From Hirudo medicinalis (taxonomy: Eukaryota > Annelida > Clitellata > Hirudinida > Hirudinidae), in assembly GCA_011800805.1 (NCBI GenBank), contig MPNW01000528.1, forward strand, positions 1 through 64,000: a stretch of 64,000 bases of DNA. The letters are read 5' to 3'. Shown one piece after another: positions 26,912-41,127 of this stretch. The notes under the pieces are model-generated. The model was not told where the DNA came from. It saw only the letters and a program-made list of their open reading frames with translations, and ran no database searches. Position numbers and translations under genes: made by a program. Numbering within the stretch: position 1 is the first letter of the stretch; every line of letters begins with the position of its first letter.

Positions 26912-28577
26912 GCAAGTACTGCGTTGCAAGATCATTCGTAGATTCGATTTAATTTTATTCATCACCATCTTTCCGATGATTCTCATCCAATGAACATCCA
27001 AGTGTAACAGGAACAAACACCTTCTAAATGGGAAATAATTCTCTCAAAAAGAGGATTGTTAGAAAGTTTGACAGGCTGAGTTCAATTGATGGTTGCAAAA
27101 ACTATTATCGAAATACATGGTCACGTGAGCTTGATTTGACATGATTCGATCATCGAAGCGACGTGAAGGGATTCATCCCCGAAGAGGATTGGTCCATAAG
27201 TAGGTCACCGTGTGACCATTAAATCTCTGATCGGCCTATCGTATCTTCCGGCCTCTGCAACCCGATCTAATTTCGACATTAAAAGTATTTTTATAGGTCA
27301 GCTGGCCATGTGGGTGATGTTAATGAAGCTGAGATGAAACGTCTAGATTCACGATCTTTAATCGATTGTCCTTCTGATCGATAGCTCCTCCCCCATCGCG
27401 GTTTAACTAATGACCTCATCATATCTTGACCAATAATCTGAATTTACGAGTGCACGATCCACCACTTGGATGGATGGACACAGTGATGCATGAATGGTTG
27501 GAAGGATGGAAGCGATCATGAATGAATGAATGGATGAAAAATGGATGAATTAAACAAATGGAGAAAAGGACGGACGGATGGATGGCTGGTTGGATGGACA
27601 AATAGACAAATGGATGGATGGATAGGCAGATAAATGGATGGATGCATGGATGGATAGACAGATAGGTGGATGGATGGGTGGATGGATGGACAGCCGATTA
27701 TCATGAGTCACAGATGGCTGGTGATAATGAGTGGGATTAGTGTCCTATGATGGCATCCTTCATGTGGACTTGTATTTCGTCCGATTGAATGAGATTGTCA
27801 TTCATTGCAATTGATTGTAATTGCTTGTCATTCGTCCTGTTCGAATTAATTTGAATTTTTTAAAGTAATTATAATAATTAAATTAATTTGAATTTATTAA
27901 GGTTTGTTAAGGTTTGTTTTATTAAGGAATTTATTAAGATTGTAATTATTAAATTGATTTCTTCCGATCGAATGTGATTGCGAGTTGAAATACATGGCAA
28001 CGTTGTTGCTTCGTCACTTTTTTGTTTGTTTTTGTTTTAAAATCTCCTGAGGTGATGTTTCAACCATTACAAGACTTCCGTCTTCTTTTCCATCGTCCTC
28101 ATAATCATCACCACCACCATCACTGTCATCGTCGTCATCAATATCATCAATATCACTGTCATCGTCGTCATCTATATCATCATAACTAGCATCATCAACG
28201 TCATCTTGTGGCTGCTTGCGTTCTATTTAAATCGAGCAGATGATTGTGCTTGGAGATTACATTATCAAATCTAAATGTGTGCGATTACCTTCAACTCTTT
28301 CTTAAATGTTACGGGATTACATCTGACCCGAGCGGATTACTTGGGACTTGTGGATGAATTCCCAGTGGAAGTGCAGACAAAAGAATGGCTAATCTTCGGC
28401 GCAAATTTGACACAATGTTGAATCAGGAGAGGACGATTTCTTGAATTCGAGTAGTTTCTTGCAATTTGAAAGCAATTTAAAAATAAATTACTCGCCAGGT
28501 GGGGTATCTTTCGAGATTGATAGATATGGATAGATATGGGTTACATATATGGATATGTAGTTAATTGAAATATTTAT
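26912..28577. other. Interval with (GGAT)n microsatellite
   Basis: About 27460-27705 is a tetranucleotide array (TGGA/GGAT with GACA variants); its minus-strand frames spell HPSIHPS-type repeats and are not coding. At 28100-28200 there is a short TCA-rich array. The rest shows no gene. Confidence 0.6.
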
Positions 28578-28585
28578 ATAAATTT

Positions 28586-29774
28586 TAGGACTGCGGAAAT
28601 AATCGATTAATTAATCGATACAATTTTTAAAATTTCTTTAATCGATAATTTTTAAAATTTCTTTAATCGATAATTTTTAAATTTATTTTTATTAATAATT
28701 TTGTAATAGTCTTCTTTTTGGTTACTTGCTTTTCCCCCCGCATTATTATTGTTATTCAGTTAGAGCAAAGTAAACAACAATGGAGAGTACTGAAAACAAC
28801 GTGGAAGTTAAGCATTTCAGCGGAAAGTTGAGCAAGCATTTTGTTTATAAGCTAAATGCTCAATTTGCTTTCCGTGGTTCCGTGGTTAGCGTCGCTAACG
28901 TATCACCTTCGGTACAAACATCCTCTCAAATATCAAGACGTTGCCAACAGTGACCGGCAGAAGAGTTCTGTAGCACGATCAATAAGGAATTTCTTGCAGT
29001 GTCAGACAAACAAGCCTGTAAGCCTGTAAACTTTCTGCAGACTTGAAAGTCGCTTTAGCTTACTGGATTGCCAGTTCAGATGATGGACTACGGGCAGTGC
29101 TTAAAAACCTACAACTTGGCCAGTCGACGTACAATCGACACTGTGATTGCTGAGATGTACAAAGAGAAGTTAGCAGAGCATAAGAAAGTTTAATGACTTC
29201 ACGAACAGAATTGAAGGCATTGATGCTTTGCCAACATTACAAATGGCTGCGGCCTTAGATCCACGTAAGAAGCTCACATTACTAAGAAGAGCAAAACGAG
29301 AAGCAGTGTGGACAGCATGGTCAAATGCACTCAGAGCCTTCTATGGTCGAAAACAGCGAGCAGGACGTCTAACAGAAGAAAAAACAGCGAGACAAGATCA
29401 CCTGTGCCGAAGAGACGAAAACTTACTCTGTTGCTGAGTGACTCTGAATCGCAGTCCTCAGCTGACGAATCAGATGCAGTACGCAGTGCAGAGTCCGAGA
29501 TGATGCGGTACCATGAAGAAGCTCCCATTCCAAAAACAGGATCCTCTCACGGGATGGAAACTTAACAACCATTGTTTTCCTGTCCTAGGCAGTTTTGTGC
29601 AGACAATTCTTTGTGTACCGGCAACATCTGTTCCGTGCGAAAGACTGTTCAGTTCAACAGGTATATCATCAATAAAATGCAATCATGTCTGCTTCCAGGA
29701 AATGTAAACGCTCTGGTTTGTTTACGTGACTGGTTAAAGTGATGGCTACTTGCCTTATTTAAAGTGACTGATTG

Positions 29775-29805
<31 letters not shown>

Positions 29806-30035
29806 TCTCGCTTTTTTTCTCAGTTTTTAAACAAATAAATGAATTTAAAACGTGTTTGTGTGAAGTTAAGTCATTGATTGTTTTAGCTAACCAGGGTCGG
29901 GTGATTGTGTGTAGTGTATACTGACTAATGCAGAATTTGCGATGCAACCAGATCAACTAAAAGTAGACGGAATATATGTGCATTATATTTAATCGATTAA
30001 TCGATAAAAACAATTTTTAATCGTTCGCAGCCCTA
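28586..30035 (+). mobile_element. hAT transposon, 1450 bp, with perfect 8-bp TSD
   Basis: The left end TAGGACTGCGGAAATAATCG and the right end, read on the minus strand as TAGGGCTGCGAACGATTAAA, are hAT-type terminal inverted repeats. Identical octamers ATAAATTT flank them (28578-28585 and 30036-30043). Both subterminal regions carry clustered ATCGATTAAT palindromes. The interior holds a broken transposase. This is a decayed, formerly autonomous element. Confidence 0.9.
28780..29745 (+). pseudogene. Degenerate hAT (ZBED-like) transposase
   Basis: It starts MESTENNVEVKHF at 28780 and is then cut by several stops and frameshifts. Recognisable pieces: MAAALDPRKKLTLL (the LDPRFKKL block) near 29240, and the C-terminal dimerisation block: PLTGWKLNNHCFPVLGSF then CVPATSVPCERLFSSTG, ending near LVCLRDWLK. 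Order and spacing follow ZBED1-type hAT transposases. It cannot encode an active protein as it stands. Confidence 0.85.
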
Positions 30036-30043
30036 ATAAATTT

Positions 30044-30536
30044 TGTAAAAATTTAAAAGTAATAATATAAAAATTATAAGTAATATAAAAGTTAATGCAA
30101 AAAACTTTCTACAAACATTTTAGTTGCTCAGCTATTCGAAATTGAGATAAAAATGTTTTATTATGTTACTTTAAAATCAATTTATTATTATTACAATGAG
30201 ATTTACTGATCACAAAGTAAATAAATACTGTTTATGTGAGGATTTTTTATTTATAAATGATTAATATTCTTTATCCTGAAGAGTTTGTTGAAGAATTAAT
30301 ATTTTATCAGTTAATTATTTTAAACTGATTTGAAAGAATAAGTCTCAAGAAATGAAATGGTAAAACGATGTCTGAAGTTCACGTCAGAATTTCCCGAACC
30401 TTCGCATTTTTTTCAAGTTTTCATTCCACAGAGTTTTTTTAAGACTGAACAATTGAAAATTGTTCACAAGGTGAAGATGTTTATACATCTTTACATTAAA
30501 CACTATTTATTATTATGTGACTATTTATGTGTCAAT

Positions 30537-30537
<1 letters not shown>
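30044..30537. other. AT-rich interval between hAT element and microsatellite
   Basis: No gene visible. An open frame through here gains length only by running into the AAT repeat and the homeobox fragment beyond the N. Confidence 0.5.
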
Positions 30538-30614
<77 letters not shown>

Positions 30615-30615
30615 N
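30538..30615. repeat. (AAT)n microsatellite ending at a contig join (N at 30615)
   Basis: Pure AATAAT... from 30538 to 30614, then one N, then directly the 81-bp homeobox overlap. The piece that starts at 35342 begins with the same repeat, so these two ends may belong together. Confidence 0.92.
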
Positions 30616-30980
<365 letters not shown>

Positions 30981-33900
30981 TTTCCACACGTGAAAATCAT
31001 TTTTGAATAATATCCAGATTGACCTAGATTTTTCTTTCAATTGTTAATTAATAAAAATAAATAATTTTACGATAATTTCTAAGCTGCAGCCATACATGGA
31101 TGTTAATTTCTTGCACTCACGGATTGGATAGGTCTTGGTGAGTAGCTCCAATAAAAGAGCAGGAAAATATTTCATTAGTTGGAGCAATTACGGCCTCGTT
31201 ACGCGAGTTGAATCTCGTGAACTTTTCATTTTATTGGCTGTCGACAGCTTCAATGTGTTTCTGCTTAGGCGATCCGTTTCTTGGAAGATTGGCAGGTTTT
31301 CATGGCTCTAGTTTCGGACCTCTCCAGTTGAAGAAATTCAAGCCACAAGGAGACCTCTTGGAGAATAAAGGATGAAAAAAAGCTTAAAAAATGAGGTCGT
31401 TAACTGTTAATTAATGCGAGAGTTTAGGCCGACTCCTGGCCGGGATGTTTTCAATCTACAGAACTCGTGCTCACGTAAGTGCTTGAAAATTGGAGGTATC
31501 AATCGACAATGTTATTTTAATTAGGAGCAGATAAGCGGCTTCAGTTTCAGGAGGGCTTTTCTCTGAAGATGAGTTTGCTCGCTTTGCCTTAATTAGCAAG
31601 TGATGTTTTCTTTCTTCTCATTGTCTGCGTTGCTTGAGTATGAAAAAATTTCGGTTTGCTGGATTCTGGAACCTGTTTCTCATCAGAGAAATGGCCGGTG
31701 GATATCACAAGGGATTTAAAATTATCTGAATTTTAGAATTAAATAAATATAAAAAACAACAAATATACGACTTTGAAGAGATTCGCAATTGCAATATTTT
31801 GTTTCCACTTCAGAATTATTTCATCTCTTTAACTCATATTATTTAAGATTTTGAAAAAAAAACGACCAATCAAGTTAAGGACAATTATGAATGAAACGTT
31901 CATTTTACAAAATGCAAAAAAATGATTCTCCTTTGGAAGTTTCTAAAGCATTTAGCATTCAACTTCAAGATTTGCGAGTATACTGGGTTCTTATTAAATT
32001 GTCCAAATCTCGAAGAACTAATCTCATCAACTCATTAACTTCTTTCGTGTTTAGCAATTTCATGAGTGTTTGGTTTGAATGATTCTCATCCAAAATTTTA
32101 TTGAACTGATTCTGAAGAGACTAAAAGAGAAGCAACCGAAGAAATTAAGTAGCAGTAGCGATGATCATTTTATTCGTGTGGATCTCAATAAATAGTTAAC
32201 CGCGTCACGAATCAATGCAATGTCAATGCAAGTTCAGAATTCTCTCAAACAGCACACGCAACAAGATCAACAACAGCTAAAAATTCAATAAAAACCATAA
32301 CAGCCAGGTCAGGAGTGGCAATCAAATCATAAAAACGATGATTCAACAATCAACCGTGCAATTAGTCACCCTGGCGAATGATAAAGAAATATTTCCATCG
32401 ACCCCCTATCGAACGTTTAGAAAGTGCTTCCTTTTAATCTGCAAATGAGAGGTTAAAGATGCTCTCGATTCTAAGTGCTCGCCGAGGGCTGTCATTTGAG
32501 GGAATTGTGCTCCTAATTATGCCTGCCACGTCTCCACTCCGATGAGATCTTTTGCTTCTCCTTTTTGTTTTTTTCTGTTTTCTTGTTTTTCTTGTTGTTT
32601 GTTTGAAGACATCGATAATTTCTATGATTTCTAGAGCGCGAATCTATTGAGGTTTAGCACAATTTTTATTTGGAAATATAAAATTATCGTGAAGTGAATG
32701 AATCGATCAAAAATAAGATAAGCTGAAAGTGCTTAAAAATTTTACATTTGCATGTTACGCTTGCTCAACTGATATATAAAGGGCAAATGTCCGTCTGTAG
32801 GTTTGTAACACATGAATTTATAACCCTTTTTATGAACTTTGTAGGATAATATTTTAAGGACGTGATGATATTAACAATATTCGAAATATCTTGAAACACT
32901 TTGAATTCATTAAAGAAATATAGTTTCTCAAGCAATGTGCAATTGAAAATAAAACTTTCTTTTATTATTTTGTTACTTTTACTATCTTGTTCATCGTCAG
33001 GTTCTCTAACTAGTTTCTTACAATTGTTTTAAGTTATAATTTATAAAAGTTATTATTCTTCAGTGATGGTTCATAATGTTTGTTAAATTCATTTTCGTTT
33101 GAAGATGTAGCAGGCAATAAATGTGCAACATTGAAGTGTTTCATAATAACGAAATTTTCACGAACATTTGATTGGACTAGAGTCTGCAATTGCACTTATT
33201 TCTCTTTTTTCAAGTGTAAGTAAACCAATTTATATCAAGTGATAATATGAAGTAGTGGAATGATAATATGAACTTGCAAGTAATGAAGTGCTGGTTTGCA
33301 GACGTAAACCACTTAGAAAACCTAACAGGTAAGCAAAGGCTTTCCTCCGAGAACAAGTGAAATACAAGTTGTTGTTGTCCTCAACAGGGAGTAGAATTTC
33401 TAATGAAAAAGGTATTTTTGTGAGATTCACACTCGCAGTATGATCCAAAGAAGTTGAATGAAATAAAGGGGATTTTCAATGATAAGATACAAAATAGAGT
33501 ATAAATGAATGCCCGATAAGTGTTGAAATCACTGTATTTACTGCTCCAAAAAGACATGGATCAACCGCGGAAAAAACGTGAAAATAGCAGACCAACCGAG
33601 CGCTACATAAGTTGATAATCTGTTTCTTCGAGTCTATTCCAGTGTGTTTCTGCGCATGCGTGACTTAATTGCGATGTTCGCATTATGCTCCTAAATAAGA
33701 GCCTTACAATATGGTGCTCGCAGACGGCCAATTAAACACAATTTCCAATAAAAAGTGTTTCAAAAAAAGAAAAAGAAAAAAAGAAATCACTAAGGGTTGA
33801 TGAAGTTTTTCTTTGTAACAATTGAAGTCCCAGGAGATGTTATCTGAAGAGCGCATTCTAATCGAATCAATGGTCCGTTGTTGGAAGATTTCCAGATTGA

Positions 33901-34289
33901 CTAATTACGATTCCTGCCTCCAAGTGACCGCCTGTTGTCTTGTTTCCGTGGATGGTTAACAGATAAAAGCTTCCGAAATCAATTCGTCATCAACAATTAA
34001 CTTGCAGTTGAGCGAACAACTTTAAAACGAAATTCTCATTGCATTTATTGCGATAAAATCGCTCCAATGTTTATAGGACAGATGGACTCGACCAATGACA
34101 AAGCAGGGAATAGATTCACTCATGCGCATCACTCTCTCTATTGGATGATCACCTCCACGCATCCACTGGATGATGATGATGATGACTTTCATCCATTTGA
34201 TTTCAATTATCCGCCATTTGCTCCCAACCTGACCAGAATGTTTCCGTGACGATGCAAGAGGACTTGTGACGTCATCAAGAAATCATTCC
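30981..34289. other. Interval between the two NK1 gene parts on one contig
   Basis: About 3.3 kb without a supported gene. Because 30616-35340 looks like one contiguous piece, this is probably the true intergenic space between NK1 genes A and B. A 60-codon ATG frame at 34067-34249 with an Asp run (DDDDDD) lies just upstream of gene B and may be part of its 5' untranslated region. Enhancers may lie here but none can be named by eye. Confidence 0.45.
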
Positions 34290-35340
<1,051 letters not shown>

Positions 35341-35341
35341 N

Positions 35342-35409
<68 letters not shown>

Positions 35410-35600
35410 TAATAATAATTAATAATAATAATAACAATAGCAATAGCAATAGCAATAACACTAACAATAAAAATAATAATAACAACAACAACAACAATAA
35501 TAATAATGATAATAACAATAACAACAATAATAATAGCGATGATGATGATGATGGTGATGATAATAATAATAATCCGTCCATCCATCCATCCATCCATCTA
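35341..35600. repeat. (AAT)n and mixed trinucleotide/tetranucleotide array after a contig join
   Basis: One N at 35341, then pure AAT units to about 35408, followed by AAC, AGC, GAT and (CATC)n stretches up to about 35600. Long open frames on both strands are repeat translations. Confidence 0.92.
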
Positions 35601-38600
35601 ATCTATAAGTTATTCTCAAATGTAATTTGTTGAACGACATTCAAAGATTGTTTCGATTAATTAGATCTATTAAAAATTCGTGATTATATTCACATTTTAA
35701 AAATTAACAAAAAAAATTGAAAACTAATTTTTATAATTAGTTAATTAACTAGGTTTATTTTAATTAATTTTAATTTAATAAAATAATTATTTAATCAGTA
35801 TTTGTTTATTGTTATATTTTTTATGTGAAAGTGAAGTTTAAGTAATTGTGACGTCGTGTTTGTGGAGGTGTTGGAGAAGACTCCGTACTAAATAAATCTT
35901 CATTCGATGTCCAATAAGAATTAAGTAGGTCATCCATTCATGATGGCGGCCTGAATAATTTATGTCATCCACTAATAACAATATAAACAGTTATCGTATA
36001 AGCCATTCGTTCACTCTGCTGAACTCCAACCTTTATTATGATTGGCTGCTACTTAATATTTATGTAGGTCACTTAAATGTAAATAATATTTTAGTATAAC
36101 AATATTTTAGTATGTCCTTCATTGATATTTATGTTGTTATCGATTAATAACTTGTGACCGAATTGAGTTGTGAGTGCTAAAATGGCGAACGTAACAGAAG
36201 AGCTTTCTTTGATAAATGAAGCTATTTCCATTAGATCTTGAATATTTGTTGTAAAATAAATTAGAGAAATAAAACAATTTATGATTTGACAAGTATTTAT
36301 ACCAAGGTGAACATTGCATTGCGTTAATATTTGCATAATTCCTGCTTTGAATCACAAACGACCTTTAACCTTAAAAAAACAACTCAAGAAAAAAAACCTC
36401 CTGATTGAACGAAAAATAAGAAGCATAGAATCAAAAAACAAGAAAGAATAAGAAGCTTAGAATCAAAAACCCTCTGACAACAAAGAATGTCGTTGCACAA
36501 TCGAGTTTGAATCCTCCAATTTTTACTGGAAATTTCTTCCTCGAATACTTTTATATTTCTCCAATGAATCTTTCCAATTCCCTCAAGAAGCACACGCACA
36601 CGTACATACACACAAACTAACAGGCATGATTTCAAGGACAGATATTTTCATATTTAATCAAATGAAATAAAATTAATTTTAATGAAATCAAATTCATCTA
36701 TAAAATGTAATTACTGTTTTTAATGATTTTAATTTTTAGATATAGATTAAATAATAATAATTATTATTAACTAATTAAAACAAATTGAAATGAAATAAAA
36801 AAAATAAAGTTTTGATTTATTATATATATTTTATATCTTATTTGTTATCTTATAAATACATATCTTATTATTCAATAAATTCTTCAAGCTTATAAATTTG
36901 AAATAATGACGTGACGTTGACGTTGTCAGACAACTCGTGAGGTACGCAGAATGATTTGAACAATAAATGAGTATTTCTGAAAATTTACTTAAATAATATT
37001 AATTAATTAATTAATAATACATTCTAATATTAATAAATAATATATTTTAGTGATGTTATTAATAAAAAATTTATATTGAATTCAATTAACAACATAAACA
37101 TTAAAAATAAATTTTAAAAGTAATAATAATTATAATAACATTTATAAAATAATAATAATAATCATATTTACATCCACGGCAACGTTCGACTGCACAACAA
37201 TGGAGTGAGGTGTGCATCCGTGAAAAGTACTTCTGTCCTTGCTTCCTTCCTCTCCACACGGACCTTGGAGACTTTTTGAATGAATAACAATCATTAAAAA
37301 ATAAATTATTACTTTAATCATTTATAGAATATAACCGATGTTTTTGAAGTATTATCCGAATAGAGCAACTGTTGGTTATAAAACTTAAATCCTTGAAAAT
37401 GATTATTCACAAATTAGTGAAAAACGTTTGACATCGTGAGAGTTGCATAACATTATTGCACAGTAAAAGTTTATTCCTACAAATGAAAACATCTTTTCGA
37501 AGGAGTGGTCGTCATCATTCATGAACAAGCAAGTATTTGTGCGGTTTTAACTCAATATTTCCTTGCAAATGCCAACAAACGTGGAATTGTGATGAAGATG
37601 ATGGAAATCAGTTAAAATAATCACTGGGATTAATTTAGACGTCTATTAATATTTATTTAAGATTAAATAGCAAATTAATTTATTTGTGGACAAACGGATC
37701 TAAAATGGTAGAATAATTGAAAATGACTTTTAAAATATTATTTGATTTGCAACAGGAAGATTTTAATGAAACGAATCTTTTGTTAATGAATCGCTTCAAG
37801 TTGAGGATTCATGTGAATGTTTCAAGTTGAGGATTCATTGGAAGGCCTCATCAGGGAATAAATTTTAAGCGATTATTTAGATTTATTAGGGCAGCATTTA
37901 AAAACCCAACTTTCAGGTGAATACATCACTCGTGAGGTGGCAAATGATGCCATTTCATCTAAACTTCATCCTCAGGAGAATCTCCTTGGCAATAAATTTT
38001 ATTATTTTCACTTTTTTAACTTAATTTCATTTTTTAATCCAAGTACTTCTTGCCGTTTGTAAAAATAAAATTTATGATACCATTTTAAAAGAAACTAGAA
38101 ATATGCAATTTAAATATTAATAAACAAGAAAATATGGCAGATATAATTATTCGATATTATTAGATTTAAATACATTAAAGTGTGTTTTATTCGTAAATAG
38201 AAGCTAAAATCCTAAGTAGAATGTGCGAGTATTTAGGGAATTAAGTTACTAATATTAAATATTTGAAGTATGAAGTTATTATTATTAACTATTATTATCA
38301 TCGTCGTCGTCATCGTCATCATCATCATCGTCATCATTATCATTATCATTGTCGTTGTCGTTGTCGTTGTCGTTTGTTGTGGAAATTTAAGTGTTTAAGA
38401 GGCTTTGATCGCTATAAAACCAAATTTATGAATAAATAAATGAAATCAAACACATATTTATTTGAAATACATGAAACGATATTTAATGGGAGTTCTACGA
38501 AAGTTCTCAACCATTTATGACAATTATTTAAATAATATGTAATTATACAAGTAATATAAATAAATTATAATAATATCAATAAATAATATCCTCGAGTACA

Positions 38601-38696
38601 TCGTCGACGTCATCATCAACACCATTATCACCATCATCATCTTCTACATCATCATCATGGTCATCGCCGTCGTCTTCGTCGTTGTCGTCGTCGTCG

Positions 38697-38749
<53 letters not shown>

Positions 38750-38751
38750 GA

Positions 38752-38782
<31 letters not shown>

Positions 38783-38820
38783 TTTCCGAATAAAAGTTTC
38801 AACGAAAAAACCTTGGGAAA
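35601..38820. other. AT-rich interval with trinucleotide arrays
   Basis: No gene is supported. (ATC/GTC)n arrays occur at 38280-38375 and 38595-38785; the second ends in a long pure CAT/ATC run. A minus-strand frame at 36384-36635 has no splice or domain support. Confidence 0.55.
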
Positions 38821-39298
38821 CATTTAATGGGGCTAAAATTTATGGGTGGCTGTGAAGAGTTTTTGAGACGTGATTTGGGTTGGAAGTCACTCTTAAACGC
38901 TGAGATGCACCACACCCCCTCCCCATCCAACTCATCACTTTCGCTTGGAAATCGAAACGAACTGCTGATTAACTACGTGTATGTGTGTTTGTGTTTGTGT
39001 AATAATACAATGAAGGCATAAGCACGATATTGTACAAATCTAATTATATTACAATATTATTACCTAATTATATTGTATATTATTATATAATTAATTCATT
39101 ATATTTTATATAAATAACATATGAGTATATTATACATCGCTTGCGCGGCAGATGAGAAGTAATTAAAAGTTGAACAACTTTAAATCAATGACTTGGAAAT
39201 CGCACACTTATTTTACGAGGCCGCATATCATCTTTCACAGAAAAACTGTTACTGCGAGATTGAAAATAGTTCAAGGTTATCTTGAAGGTCATGCTTAG

Positions 39299-41127
39299 CC
39301 CGGCCAATCAGCTCTGCAAATGTGACCATCCTCTCGCTCCATCATCCTCATCTCCCTCAATTGATACTGGTCGGCTTCACTTTGTTATCCATCATCATCA
39401 TCACCGTCCTAGGAAACGTCCTGGTAATGATCTCGCTGAGCAGGTTTAAAACTCTGAGAACTGTATCGAATCTTCTGATCGGCAACCTGGCTGTCAGCGA
39501 TTTTCTTTTGGCGACCACAGTTCTTCCTTTCTCTGCTGTGTACGAGTGTCTCGGAAGGTCAGAAGAGTTTCGTCGGTAAACTTCATTGATTACAAACAAT
39601 AGCATCGTTTAAATTGTTTTCAAATTATTGAGTAGATAAGGAGGTGAAATATTGAAAGTTGAAACTAATTAGATGGATGTTCGGACGAGCAGCATGCAAC
39701 TTGTGGCTCTTGGCTGATGTTTTGTACTGCACGGCGTCCATTTGGAACATCTGCATCATCGCCCTCGACAGGTACACTGCCACTCTATTCCCCCTCTGGT
39801 CAGTCCAATCAATTCCCTCTTAACTTTTGCATCTGTTTGGTGGATTTCAATTGAATAAGTTTTTATTTTTATTTATTTAATCGAATAATTTGTCCTGTTA
39901 CAAAAAGCGTTATTAGCCGTAAGTTGTATCGATTGTGAAGGTCGGTCAATGCTTAAAATATTTAAAATAACAAAATATGACATTCATTCCTCATTAAATT
40001 TCCTGGTTTGAACTTCGAGGTATCGAGAAAGAAGATCCAGTCGTCAGGCTTGTATGTACGTGGCAGCTATTTGGTTTATCGCCGCAGCAACCTGCACACC
40101 CCCTCTGTTTGGTTGGAACGACCTCTCAGAAAACTACGTCACGCACGACAACTTTTCCAGCGTGTACTTGTGCATACTTTTCCAAACTCCCAGCTATGTC
40201 GTTTATTCCGCCTGTTTCAGTTTTTACGTTCCTTTCGCTTTGACACTCCTCCTCTACCTCCAGGTCGTCTTTGTCCTCAAGAAGCGTCTCAAATTCATCA
40301 GGAAGAGAAGCGACAACTATTCGGCCATGAAACCAGTCGTTGATTGCCAACCGATCAAAACTCTTGAAAGCGGTGTAGGATTTCAGGGCCCTAGCTATGA
40401 ATTTCCTCAAATTTTCTGCCACCAAGCCGAAGATCCGCAGGAGTCTGCTGATCAGAACTTCATGGATTTGAATTGCAGCACGAAAAGTCCAGTGACTCAT
40501 CTGAGTGTGGGACCCGTGTTCACCATCAGCGACCAATCAAACAACTCCATCTCCGTTGAGGATGTCTCCGATGTTCATGCTGTCCTTTTGACTCCTCTGA
40601 GTCTGCACGAACAACAACAACCACGAACTAATTTCTCGAATCGAATCTCGCTCCACGTGCCGGTTGGGAAGCTGACCTCACTCGCCGAAAACGAAGCAAC
40701 ATCGGAGAGTTTGAGTCCTTTATCGAGTTCAGTCCTTAAAGGTCACGACAAACATCAGAACGTGAGAAAAGCATCAATCGTGGATCGAGTGAAGACGCCA
40801 CTAAAAGCAGAGAATTGTGGCGAGAACCGTGCAAGAAAAAAGCATAAAAACTGCGCAAAGAAATACGAACGACGAGAGATGAGGGCAACGTTGAGGATGG
40901 CTGTGGTCATCGGAGCGTTTTGCACGATGTGGATCGGATTCTTCACTCTGTACCTCGTCGTGGGATTGTGCCAATCCTGCAAAATCCCGCGCTCGATCGA
41001 GGCATTCGTCTTCTGGTTGGGTTACAGCAACTCTGCCATCAACCCCTTCCTTTACGCCATTTTCAACGTCGAGTTTAGGAAGGCTTTCAAGAAAGTTCTC
41101 GGAATTCGGACGATCAGAAAGATTTAA
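39299..41127 (+). CDS. Class A aminergic-type GPCR, 5' end uncertain
   Basis: Coding exons about 39299-39557, 39673-39798 and 40020-41127; phases agree (R from AG|A, W from TG|G). Seven segments: TM1 with [11 protein letters not shown]2 [12 protein letters not shown]3 [21 protein letters not shown] with the amine-binding aspartate and DRY, TM4 to the GW, TM5 after a Cys-bearing loop ([12 protein letters not shown]), a third cytoplasmic loop of about 190 residues, TM6, and TM7 with NSAINPFLY. The tail after TM7 is only about 17 residues. Long loop 3 with a short tail is usual for Gi-coupled amine receptors; ligand not determined. TM6 reads FCTMWIGFF, so both Cys and Pro of CWxP are replaced. 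No ATG is in frame before TM1; a further 5' exon is likely, with GCTTAG at 39293-39298 as possible acceptor. Confidence 0.88.

Noticed and set aside
27419..27704. HPSIHPS-type repeat protein on the minus strand
   Set aside because: Translation of a GGAT-type microsatellite.
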